Below, piece after piece: positions 6,985-12,812 of a DNA stretch of 14,677 nt. The position numbers and the translations under genes were made by a program. The first letter of the stretch is position 1; every line of letters begins with the position of its first letter. The notes under the pieces are model-generated. The model ran no database searches and was not told where the DNA came from. It saw only the letters and a program-made list of their open reading frames with translations. Source of the DNA: JAPHTQ01 sp050287105 (GTDB taxonomy: Bacteria; Pseudomonadota; Gammaproteobacteria; Thiohalomonadales; Thiohalomonadaceae). The DNA is taken from contig JBNKBG010000061.1 of the NCBI GenBank assembly GCA_050287105.1, positions 1 through 14,677 on the forward strand, in the 5' to 3' direction.

Positions 6985-7533
6985 TCAGGCAGGAACAACT
7001 TCAAGAGTGACGTTGTTACGCAGGGTGTTGGCGACGGGTGACCAGACATTGGAATGGCTGATAATTTCGTCAAGCTCTTCCTTGCTGCCTGTACCTTCGG
7101 CATCGATTTTTACGCGCACGGCTGAAAAGCCGAGGGTTTTGGCTTCGTTCAGATCGCCAGTACCCCAAACAGCCGTTACATTAATGTCGCCTTCCAGTTC
7201 CAGCTCCAGTTTGGAAAGCTTGATACCGCGAGCAGTCGCGTTGGCGTGTACACCAACCGCAAGGCAGGCACCCAGTGAAGCCAGTACCGCTTCGGAAGGA
7301 TTCGGTGCTTTGTCTTCACCCAGCAGGTGCGGTGGTTCGTCGATCAACATCGGTGCCAGGTCGCGTACATAGGTCTGCATGCGGAATTGACCTTCACAGA
7401 CAGTTTTTGCTTTCAGGGTGACAACGGAATCTGGGTTGGCTTTGCCTTTTTCACCCAGCGCTTCCAGTCCGTCCTTGTTGAGGGGGCGCAGGCAGCTCAT
7501 GGATTTGGCAACAGTTTGGGCGGTAGTGGTCAT
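6985..7533 (-). CDS. OsmC/Ohr-like protein with one active-site cysteine missing
   Basis: A 182-residue OsmC-fold protein. The core motif NPSEAVLASLGACLAVGV (78-95) carries the first conserved cysteine, C90. The second conserved cysteine, normally in a CPV-type motif, is replaced: the sequence is NVWSPVANTL, with S165 at that place. Classical OsmC/Ohr enzymes reduce organic hydroperoxides with a cysteine pair, so this member may bind rather than reduce, or may use another thiol (C46). SPV-type OsmC relatives do exist, so the change may be subfamily-wide. The open frame can be extended to 7701, but ATG 7533 with GGAG eight bases upstream is chosen because a sigma-54 promoter (7583-7598) lies inside the extension. 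It is the first gene of the operon and likely transcribed from that promoter. Confidence 0.85.
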   Translation of the reverse strand: MTTTAQTVAKSMSCLRPLNKDGLEALGEKGKANPDSVVTLKAKTVCEGQFRMQTYVRDLAPMLIDEPPHLLGEDKAPNPSEAVLASLGACLAVGVHANATARGIKLSKLELELEGDINVTAVWGTGDLNEAKTLGFSAVRVKIDAEGTGSKEELDEIISHSNVWSPVANTLRNNVTLEVVPA

Positions 7534-7582
7534 CGGTCTTTCTCCAGTATGTTTGGATGGATTTTGTTTACAGCTGGAGAAT

Positions 7583-7598
7583 TGCAAGGCCTGTGCCA
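7583..7598 (-). promoter_or_regulatory. Sigma-54 (-24/-12) promoter of the osmC operon
   Basis: Read on the minus strand this is TGGCACA-GGCC-TTGCA, matching the sigma-54 consensus TGGCACG-N4-TTGCW at 11 of 12 fixed positions with exact spacing. Transcription should start near 7571, leaving a leader of about 38 bases before the osmC ATG at 7533. The region 7534-7766 (233 bases) between osmC and the activator gene holds this promoter and its upstream activator sites. Confidence 0.88.
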
Positions 7599-7682
7599 GA
7601 CCGCCAAATGCCATGTATAACAGTGAGTTACGGAAATATTTGGTGAGATGTTTTAGCGTGTCTGAAATTGTTACAGCGGCTT

Positions 7683-7718
7683 TGTCGACAATGTCGATCA
7701 TTGTCCTGACAATTTGTC
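7683..7718. promoter_or_regulatory. Upstream activator site array for the osmC operon
   Basis: The palindrome CGACAATGTCG lies at 7686-7696 with the overlapping palindrome TGTCGACA at 7683-7690, and is followed by ATTGTC-CT-GACAAT (7700-7713). TGTC half-sites begin at 7683, 7692, 7702 and 7715, about one helical turn apart. The palindrome centre (7691) is 93 bases from the first base of the -24 element, a normal distance for an enhancer bound by a sigma-54 activator. The same palindrome occurs upstream of cynS and of the activator gene. Confidence 0.8.
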
Positions 7719-7734
7719 ACGCATTGCCATGCGT
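7719..7734 (-). repeat. Small inverted repeat between the activator stop and the osmC enhancer
   Basis: ACGCAT (7719-7724) and ATGCGT (7729-7734) flank a TGCC loop. It lies 33 bases after the activator gene's stop codon on the minus strand. It could weakly end activator transcription before the osmC promoter region, or be a protein site. There is no T run. Confidence 0.3.
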
Positions 7735-7766
7735 CGCCTGAGAAGTGTCGCGTCCCTGCGCTGTGA

Positions 7767-9383
7767 TTAATCCGCGATATTGAGAATTTTCATGCGATAA
7801 CGCAGTTGACGAGGTGTTAGTCCAAGACTGAGTGCCGCACGTGTTTTGTTGCCGTGATTCAGTTTTAGTGCACTGATGATCTGTTCCACTTCATCCTCGC
7901 GTACCCGAGCATAGGGTCGTATACCATGTTGCATGGGATTAAATCCGCCCCTGTTTTCTACGGGAGCATCGTTGTAGTGCGGCGCTGTTCTGTACTCCTG
8001 GGCAGGCTTCTCTCCAGGAGAGGTAACGCCTTCCTCTTCAGCCAGGATCTGGCCGATCAATTCACGGCCGATCAAGGTATCCATGCAGAGTAGTACGGCG
8101 CGTTTTACCAGGTTTTCCAGCTGACGAATATTTCCCGGCCAGGGATAGTGCTCCAGTAGTTCCAGGCTACCCGGACCGAAGACCACGTTGCGCCCATACT
8201 CTTCATTGGCGGCGTTAAGAAAGTGCCGTGCCAGGATCGGGACATCGGTATGACGTGCCCTTAGTGGTGGTAGTCGGATGGGGAAGACATTGAGTCGGTA
8301 AAAGAGATCGAGACGAAAACGATTTTCGTTTACCGCCTCCTGCAGGTTCTGGTGAGTGGCGGCAACAATGCGCACATTTACCGGAATGCCCCTGGTTGCA
8401 CCGATGCGTTGTATCTCCCGATCTTCCAGTACTTTTAACAGTTTGGTTTGAAGTTCGAGATCGAGGTCGCCGATTTCATCCAGAAACAGCGTGCCGCCGT
8501 TGGCAAGTTCGATCTTGCCTTTCTTGGTTGCAGTGGCACCGGTAAAGGCCCCCTTTTCATGACCAAACAGTTCAGACTCAATTAGTGTGGCTGGGATTGC
8601 AGCGCAGTTGATGGCGATGAAGGGACCGGCCGCGCGATCACTGGCGATGTGTTGCATACGCGAAAAGCGTTCCTTGCCCGTACCGGATTCACCCAGTAGC
8701 AACACAGTGGTATCGGTGCGCGCTACCTGCAACGCCTGCTCAATAGCACGCTGCAAGGCATGGCTTTCACCGATGATGCCGTATTGTGCACCCTTGCTTT
8801 CCAGTTTGTTGCGCAACAGTTTGTTTTCAGAGAGCAGATGAGCGGTGCGTTCAGTGACCAGTTCTTTCACCCGTAGCACCTGGCCGATAAGGGTCGCAAT
8901 AACCTGGAGCAGAGAGAGGTCGCGTTGAAACTGACGCTCGCGATTACGCAAGCGGTGCACAGCCAGTACACCGACCGGTTGTTCATCAAGAACAATGGGG
9001 ACGGCCAGGTAGGCAACGGTCTCATCTGGCAGGTTGGTGCGTTCTACCGCGCGGGTAAGGTAGGTCGGATCTTTATCGATATCCTGAATCAGCGCCATCT
9101 GTCCCGTCTGGTAGACACGACCAGTAACTCCTTCACCGATGAGATAGTTGCCCCTATCACGTTCACTTTCGGTTAGCCCATAGGCATAACGGATCTCAAG
9201 CCGTTTGCTGCTTCTGTTGGGCAGGACGACGCGACCGCGATTGAGTCCAAGCAACTGCGACATCAGGCGCAGGATCCCGTGTATCGCCGGTTCCGGATCG
9301 GCGGAGTGTGCAATGAGGCGCGCCCCTTGCTGTACCAGCAGCAATTCCGAATAGAATGCTGCTTCGTTAAGTTCATTTGTCAT
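7767..9383 (-). CDS. Sigma-54-dependent transcriptional activator (GAF, AAA+, Fis-type HTH)
   Basis: A 538-residue enhancer-binding protein. Residues about 20-170 form a GAF sensor domain. The AAA+ core has Walker A GESGTGKE (231-238), the sigma-54 contact loop GAFTGA (278-283), Walker B GTLFLDEIG (297-305), and the arginine-rich region RFRLDLFYRLNVFPI (355-369) with PWPGNIRQLENLVKR (414-428). The C-terminal Fis-type helix-turn-helix is at about 498-531 (GNKTRAALSLGLTPRQLRYR). The GAF-AAA-HTH order resembles NifA and NorR, but the GAF ligand is unknown. The frame opens at 9434, but ATG 9383 is chosen: GGGA sits seven bases upstream (9394-9391), it begins just before the GAF domain, and a -24/-12 promoter lies inside the longer version. 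It very probably controls the neighbouring osmC, transporter and cynS units through CGACAWTGTCG sites. Confidence 0.93.
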   Translation of the reverse strand: MTNELNEAAFYSELLLVQQGARLIAHSADPEPAIHGILRLMSQLLGLNRGRVVLPNRSSKRLEIRYAYGLTESERDRGNYLIGEGVTGRVYQTGQMALIQDIDKDPTYLTRAVERTNLPDETVAYLAVPIVLDEQPVGVLAVHRLRNRERQFQRDLSLLQVIATLIGQVLRVKELVTERTAHLLSENKLLRNKLESKGAQYGIIGESHALQRAIEQALQVARTDTTVLLLGESGTGKERFSRMQHIASDRAAGPFIAINCAAIPATLIESELFGHEKGAFTGATATKKGKIELANGGTLFLDEIGDLDLELQTKLLKVLEDREIQRIGATRGIPVNVRIVAATHQNLQEAVNENRFRLDLFYRLNVFPIRLPPLRARHTDVPILARHFLNAANEEYGRNVVFGPGSLELLEHYPWPGNIRQLENLVKRAVLLCMDTLIGRELIGQILAEEEGVTSPGEKPAQEYRTAPHYNDAPVENRGGFNPMQHGIRPYARVREDEVEQIISALKLNHGNKTRAALSLGLTPRQLRYRMKILNIAD

Positions 9384-9393
9384 ATCTATTTCC

Positions 9394-9404
9394 CGACATT
9401 GTCG
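9394..9404. promoter_or_regulatory. Palindromic operator at the start of the activator gene
   Basis: CGACATTGTCG is the same palindrome seen at 7686-7696 and 12639-12649. With the next three bases it gives CGACATTGTCGACA, identical over 14 bases to the reverse complement of the osmC site. It covers about +3 to +13 relative to the predicted sigma-54 start and touches the GGGA ribosome binding site (9391-9394). Binding here should block or tune the activator's own expression. Confidence 0.75.
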
Positions 9405-9417
9405 ACAGATTGGACTA

Positions 9418-9433
9418 TGCAAAAGCATTGCCA
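9418..9433 (-). promoter_or_regulatory. Sigma-54-like promoter of the activator gene
   Basis: On the minus strand this reads TGGCAAT-GCTT-TTGCA, with the invariant GG and GC at exact spacing and 10 of 12 fixed positions matching. Transcription would start near 9406, about 23 bases before ATG 9383. A sigma-70 promoter was sought in the same stretch but none was convincing. Confidence 0.65.
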
Positions 9434-9494
9434 ATATGGCGCCACGGGCTGTTTTTAGATAAGCGGAGCTATATCAGGGTATTTTGCTCGGATA

Positions 9495-9529
9495 TTGTCC
9501 ATGTGCTTAATGGGGCTTTGCACGGACAA
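9495..9529. repeat. TTGTCC/GGACAA inverted repeat between permease and activator genes
   Basis: TTGTCC (9495-9500) pairs with GGACAA (9524-9529), and GTGC (9503-9506) with GCAC (9520-9523), with a two-base bulge. The gap 9384-9591 (208 bases) holds this repeat plus the activator promoter and operator. It may be a hairpin ending the transporter operon (the permease stop is 9592), or a pair of TGTC/GACA activator half-sites upstream of the 9418-9433 promoter; the GACA half lies about 94 bases from its -24 element. Confidence 0.4.
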
Positions 9530-9591
9530 GGTGCAGGGGCTTTATTTGGGTGCGGAAAAGGGTGGGCGTCCTTGCCCCGGATGAGCTCTTT

Positions 9592-10431
9592 TTAGTCGTA
9601 GTGCCAGCTAAAGCGTTTGATCAGGTTGACGCAGACCGCGTCGAGAAGAAAACCGATAATACCGATCACCACCACCATGGCGGCCAGGGTGTCGTATTCC
9701 AGGGTATCGCGTGCGTCGTTGATGGCATAACCAAGACCGCTGGTAACACCCAGATACTCGGCGGGTACCAGTACGATCCAGGCGACACCGACAGCGAGAC
9801 GAATCCCGGCAAAGATATCCTGACCGATGGCCGGCAGGATGATGCGTCGCAACATCTGTATCGAGTCGGCACCAAGATTACGCGCAACCTTAAACCAGAG
9901 TGGATCGATACGACGTACGCCCTGCGCGGTGGAGAAGAGGATCGGCCACACGGCGGCGATGGCGATGAGGAAGACAATGGCCCCGTCCCAACTGGAGAAC
10001 GCCAGTACCGCGATGGGCATCCACGCCAGCGGACTGATCATGCGCAGGAACTGAAACGGTACGTGGGTCACTTCACGCAGACCGGCATAGAGTCCGATGG
10101 CCACGCCAACCGGGACACCGATCAATGTTGCCCACAACAGACCCAGACCGATACGCGCCAGGCTGGGCATGATGGCAGTAAACACCGCACCGTTTTCGGT
10201 CAGCTCAAGCAAACGGGCAAAGGCAGGAGCGGGGGCGAACCCGGCAAACGATTCAGTATCCGGATTGTTGGCAATCAGCCAGCCACCAAACCACCAGGCC
10301 AGTAATAGAGTGACGATGCCGATAAACGGATACGCACCAAAGGTCATGAATGGCTGCAACAGTCGTTGGAACAACTTGCTCGCCCCCGAAGGGGCAAGCA
10401 TGGTTGTAGGCAGGGTCTGTTCGTTGCTCAT
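9592..10431 (-). CDS. ABC transporter permease, nitrate/taurine/cyanate (NitT/TauT) type
   Basis: A 279-residue inner-membrane protein of the binding-protein-dependent transport permease family. The first membrane span lies at about residues 37-54 (IGIVTLLLAWWFGGWLI), followed by a periplasmic stretch and further spans from about residue 85. The EAA-type cytoplasmic loop that docks onto the ATPase is visible as the region LVPAEYLGVTSGLGYAIND. Such permeases work as a dimer with the ATPase to import nitrate, bicarbonate, cyanate, taurine or sulfonates; the sequence alone does not fix the substrate. ATG 10431 overlaps the binding-protein stop in an ATGA junction, and a GAGGTG site in the end of the binding-protein gene precedes it, so translation is coupled. 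It is the last gene of the transporter operon. A hairpin with a UUCG loop lies in its first codons (10379-10398). Confidence 0.92.
   Translation of the reverse strand: MSNEQTLPTTMLAPSGASKLFQRLLQPFMTFGAYPFIGIVTLLLAWWFGGWLIANNPDTESFAGFAPAPAFARLLELTENGAVFTAIMPSLARIGLGLLWATLIGVPVGVAIGLYAGLREVTHVPFQFLRMISPLAWMPIAVLAFSSWDGAIVFLIAIAAVWPILFSTAQGVRRIDPLWFKVARNLGADSIQMLRRIILPAIGQDIFAGIRLAVGVAWIVLVPAEYLGVTSGLGYAINDARDTLEYDTLAAMVVVIGIIGFLLDAVCVNLIKRFSWHYD
10379..10398 (-). other. UUCG-capped hairpin in the first codons of the permease gene
   Basis: In the mRNA the stem CUUGCCCC / GGGGCGAG (eight pairs, one G-U) closes a UUCG tetraloop, a very stable fold. It begins about 33 bases after the permease ATG. 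It could slow translation or protect the upstream binding-protein message, giving more binding protein than permease, as is common in ABC operons. The role is inferred. Confidence 0.5.
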
Positions 10432-11666
10432 ATCTTGATCACCTCAGTGCGTTCGAACGGATTGGCCGGGTCAACACCGGGCGCCTTCTCCCAACCTTTG
10501 TATTTATCCATCGCTGCCTTGACGTGTTTGTAGTCAACCAGGTCCTGGGCGACGAACTTCGGATCGAGTTTCTCGAGGAAGGTCTTCTCGCCACCGACCA
10601 GAGTTTCGTTCATCGCCTTGACGATCATCTCGGTAGCCGATGGATAAGGGTAGGGGGCGAAGTCGATACGGCCGTTACCGAACTCTTTCTGGTGGCGAAT
10701 CGCATCGGGTTTGGCGTAAGCGGCTTCGTCGTAGTAGGTCATGGCGCGAACCACTGCCTTGCCGGGCATCGGCAGGTAACCCTTGCCGTCCTTGGAGAGC
10801 ATCATCGCCACTTCGGCCTTGTTCTCCTGGGCGTAGATCTCGGCGCGGACGATGGCGTTCATCACCTTTTGTGTCCACTCCGGTTTGGCCTTCACGGTGT
10901 CTTCGTTCATACAAACCACGCAGCAGGGATGGTTCTTCCAGATGTCACCGGTGAAGCGCAGCATCTTGCCGCCCGCTTTCAGTTCGCCGAAGGCGTTGAA
11001 CGGTTCGGCAACGATGAAGGCGTCGATCTTTTTCGCGGCCAGTGCAGGCGGCATATCCGGCGGCGGCATGATCATCAGGTTGACTTCATCGGCAGCCAGC
11101 GGCGAGGTTTGATCCTTGATCACCGGTTTCAGTCCGGCGCTACGCAGCGCCATCTGCAATACGATGTTATGCATCGAATACCAGTAGGGGACGGCGATCT
11201 GTTTGCCGCCGAGATCCTTGAAGTCGTCGGCCTTGATGTGTTTGCCCACGACCACGGCGGAACCGTTGATGTGTGCCCAGGACATGATCTTGACCGGGAA
11301 GTTATTGTTGTAGCGCATCCATACCGGGATCGGTTTGAGCAGGTGCACCAGATTGAATTTGCCTGCAGCGAAACCTTCGACCAGCGGCGACCAGCCACGG
11401 ATCAGGGTCGGCTTTTCCGCCTTAAGACCTTCCGCTTCGAAGAAGCCCATGGCGTGTGCGACCAACAGGGCAGTGGCATCGGTGATCGGCAGGTAACCGA
11501 TACGTACCACTTCGTCATCGGGTGGCGTCATGTTGGCCAGACTCAGGCCAGGCAGGGTCATACCAGCCGCCAGCCCTCCCATGGCCAGCATGTCGAGCAT
11601 GAAGTCACGGCGACTCATCTCGTGTTTGTTCAGGTATTCCAGTTCATCGTCTTTATACTTGCTCAT
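10428..11666 (-). CDS. Periplasmic substrate-binding protein of the NrtA/CmpA/cyanate type, Tat-exported
   Basis: A 412-residue binding protein. The N-terminus carries a twin-arginine signal, S18-R-R-D-F-M23, after an unusually long lead of 17 residues, followed by the hydrophobic stretch LAMGGLAAGMTLPGLSLA; export is therefore probably by the Tat route in a folded state. No lipobox cysteine is seen, so it should be free in the periplasm. The mature part begins VRIGYLPITDATALLVAHAMGFFEAEGL and continues with GWSPLVEGFAAGKFNLVHLL, both typical of nitrate/bicarbonate/cyanate/sulfonate-binding proteins (NMT1/NrtA type). HPCCVVCMNED contains three cysteines close together, part of a conserved HPC block in this family. 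ATG 11666 has AAGG eight bases upstream. It lies 46 bases after the ATPase gene. The neighbouring cynS makes cyanate a reasonable but unproven ligand. Confidence 0.88.
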   Translation of the reverse strand: MSKYKDDELEYLNKHEMSRRDFMLDMLAMGGLAAGMTLPGLSLANMTPPDDEVVRIGYLPITDATALLVAHAMGFFEAEGLKAEKPTLIRGWSPLVEGFAAGKFNLVHLLKPIPVWMRYNNNFPVKIMSWAHINGSAVVVGKHIKADDFKDLGGKQIAVPYWYSMHNIVLQMALRSAGLKPVIKDQTSPLAADEVNLMIMPPPDMPPALAAKKIDAFIVAEPFNAFGELKAGGKMLRFTGDIWKNHPCCVVCMNEDTVKAKPEWTQKVMNAIVRAEIYAQENKAEVAMMLSKDGKGYLPMPGKAVVRAMTYYDEAAYAKPDAIRHQKEFGNGRIDFAPYPYPSATEMIVKAMNETLVGGEKTFLEKLDPKFVAQDLVDYKHVKAAMDKYKGWEKAPGVDPANPFERTEVIKI

Positions 11667-11712
11667 GGTCGTTACCTTCTCGTTTGGCTGTTCGCAGACA
11701 GGTTATGGTGTT

Positions 11713-12513
11713 TTAGGCAGCCTGTTGTTTGACGTCGCTTTCCTTGCTGTTTTGCTCATTCTCAACGGCGGAATTACCGACCAGTTGATCAAATTTCTTC
11801 ATTAATTTTTCCCGCTCCAGGCTAAATTCGTGTGAGCTGCGATCACGTGGAAAGGGGAGCTTGACGCGGTATTCGCCGACAATTCTTCCTGGGTTGGCGG
11901 ACATGATCAGAACCCGATCGGCCATTGCCGCTGCCTCATCGATGTCGTGTGTAACGATCACCATGGTGAGTCCGGCCCTGGAAGAGATACGGATCACTTC
12001 ATCCTGCAAAGATGAGCGGGTAAAGGCATCCAGCGCGGAGAAGGGCTCATCGAGTAACAGTAGTTCCGGTGAAGTTGCCAGTGAGCGTGCCAGTGCGACG
12101 CGCTGTTGCTGGCCACCGGATAGACTCTGTACGTTGGCTTCAGCCTTGTCGCTGAGACCGACCAGGTTCAGCAGTTCGCTGATCCTGGCATCATTCTTCT
12201 CCCCTGCGAGAGTCAGACCAAGCGCAGCATTCTGTTGAACATTCATCCATGGATAGAGAGAGGGCTTCTGGAACATCATGTTCCATTTGGCGCTGGGGTG
12301 AGTGACCTGGTGACCGCGGATACGTACACAGCCCTCACTGGGCATCAGCAAACCAGCCAACATATGCAGCAGGGTAGACTTGCCGCAGCCGCTACGTCCG
12401 ATCAATGCCACCTTCTCACCAGGCGCAATGGTCAATTCAATGTTGGACAGGGTGGGATTGGTCTGTCCCTTGAAAGTGTGGGTGATATAGTCGACGCTGA
12501 TATTGGCACTCAT
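11713..12513 (-). CDS. ABC transporter ATP-binding protein, NitT/TauT type
   Basis: A 266-residue cytoplasmic ATPase. All key motifs are present: Walker A GRSGCGKST (39-47), the Q-loop FQKPSLYPW (81-89) typical of the nitrate/taurine branch, signature LSGGQQQR (131-138), Walker B LLLLDEPF (151-158), D-loop SALD and the switch histidine H189 in VTHD. The last 30 or so residues are polar (ENEQNSKESD) and probably a flexible tail. It powers import with the downstream permease and binding protein. ATG 12513 has GAGG eight bases upstream. It is the first gene of the operon read from the sigma-54 promoter at 12548-12563, divergent from cynS. The order ATPase, binding protein, permease differs from the cynABD order of cyanobacteria. 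Confidence 0.94.
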   Translation of the reverse strand: MSANISVDYITHTFKGQTNPTLSNIELTIAPGEKVALIGRSGCGKSTLLHMLAGLLMPSEGCVRIRGHQVTHPSAKWNMMFQKPSLYPWMNVQQNAALGLTLAGEKNDARISELLNLVGLSDKAEANVQSLSGGQQQRVALARSLATSPELLLLDEPFSALDAFTRSSLQDEVIRISSRAGLTMVIVTHDIDEAAAMADRVLIMSANPGRIVGEYRVKLPFPRDRSSHEFSLEREKLMKKFDQLVGNSAVENEQNSKESDVKQQAA

Positions 12514-12547
12514 GGATAAAGCCTCAAGTTAAGTTCAGTTGAGGCAA

Positions 12548-12563
12548 TGCAGTGATCGTGCCA
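12548..12563 (-). promoter_or_regulatory. Sigma-54 promoter of the ABC transporter operon
   Basis: On the minus strand this is TGGCACG-ATCA-CTGCA, matching 11 of 12 fixed consensus positions with exact spacing. Transcription should start near 12536, about 23 bases before the ATPase ATG at 12513. The shared palindrome at 12639-12649 has its centre 81 bases from the first base of this -24 element. Confidence 0.85.
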
Positions 12564-12638
12564 GCACGAAAAACGCCTGTTTTTCAGCCTGAATCGCACT
12601 CTTTCCAGTTATCTCTACCTGACGGCCTCAGGCATTGA

Positions 12639-12672
12639 CGACAATGTCGGACAATCCAGACAAAAGCCGACA
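12639..12672. promoter_or_regulatory. Shared activator site array between the transporter operon and cynS
   Basis: CGACAATGTCG (12639-12649) is followed by further GACA half-sites; GACA begins at 12640, 12650, 12659 and 12669, spaced 10, 9 and 10 bases, so all face one side of the helix. The palindrome centre (12644) is 93 bases from the first base of the cynS -24 element and 81 from that of the transporter. One array can therefore serve both divergent promoters. It lies in the 299-base gap 12514-12812. Confidence 0.8.
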
Positions 12673-12684
12673 CTCGAACTCGGT

Positions 12685-12731
12685 CATTTCAGTGCACCGA
12701 TTGTGAAATGGCGCGGGCATGCACCATTTCA
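12685..12731. repeat. Alternating CATTTCA / TGAAATG repeats upstream of the cynS promoter
   Basis: CATTTCA at 12685-12691, its reverse complement TGAAATG at 12704-12710, and CATTTCA again at 12725-12731, about two helical turns apart. TGCACC, which resembles an NtrC half-site, occurs at 12693-12698 and 12720-12725. The array lies between the activator sites and the -24 element, so a second regulator or a DNA-bending protein may bind. No regulator is identified. Confidence 0.45.
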
Positions 12732-12736
12732 GGATT

Positions 12737-12752
12737 TGGCATCACTATTGCT
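12737..12752 (+). promoter_or_regulatory. Sigma-54 promoter of cynS
   Basis: TGGCATC-ACTA-TTGCT matches 10 of 12 fixed positions of the -24/-12 consensus, with the GG and GC pairs at exact spacing. Transcription should start near 12763, leaving a leader of about 50 bases before the cynS ATG at 12813. Confidence 0.82.
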
Positions 12753-12812
12753 GTAGCGATATCAGGGTTATCCCAAAAATGTTTCCTACCATCCTGAGAT
12801 GAGGTTTGCGCC

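Noticed and set aside
6985..7701. The longer version of the OsmC-like protein starting at 7701
   Set aside because: The extra 56 residues cover a near-perfect sigma-54 promoter and part of the enhancer, and the domain starts well after ATG 7533, which has a good ribosome site.
7767..9434. The longer version of the activator starting at 9434
   Set aside because: The extra 17 residues would cover the -24/-12 element and the palindrome. ATG 9383 has a ribosome site and starts just before the GAF domain.
9550..10305. A 251-residue open frame on the plus strand opposite the permease
   Set aside because: It is very polar and repetitive in D, G, Q and H without a known fold, and lies fully antisense to a clear ABC permease.
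10524..11732. A 402-residue open frame on the plus strand opposite the binding-protein gene
   Set aside because: It is a mirror of a well-supported gene. Its translation is rich in His, Arg and Asp, with no recognisable domain and no ribosome site, so it is a codon-bias shadow.
12568..12585. GAAAAAC-GCCT-GTTTTTC inverted repeat next to the transporter -24 element
   Set aside because: It is a real 7-base repeat, but simple A/T runs make it easy to get by chance, and it matches no other site in the window.
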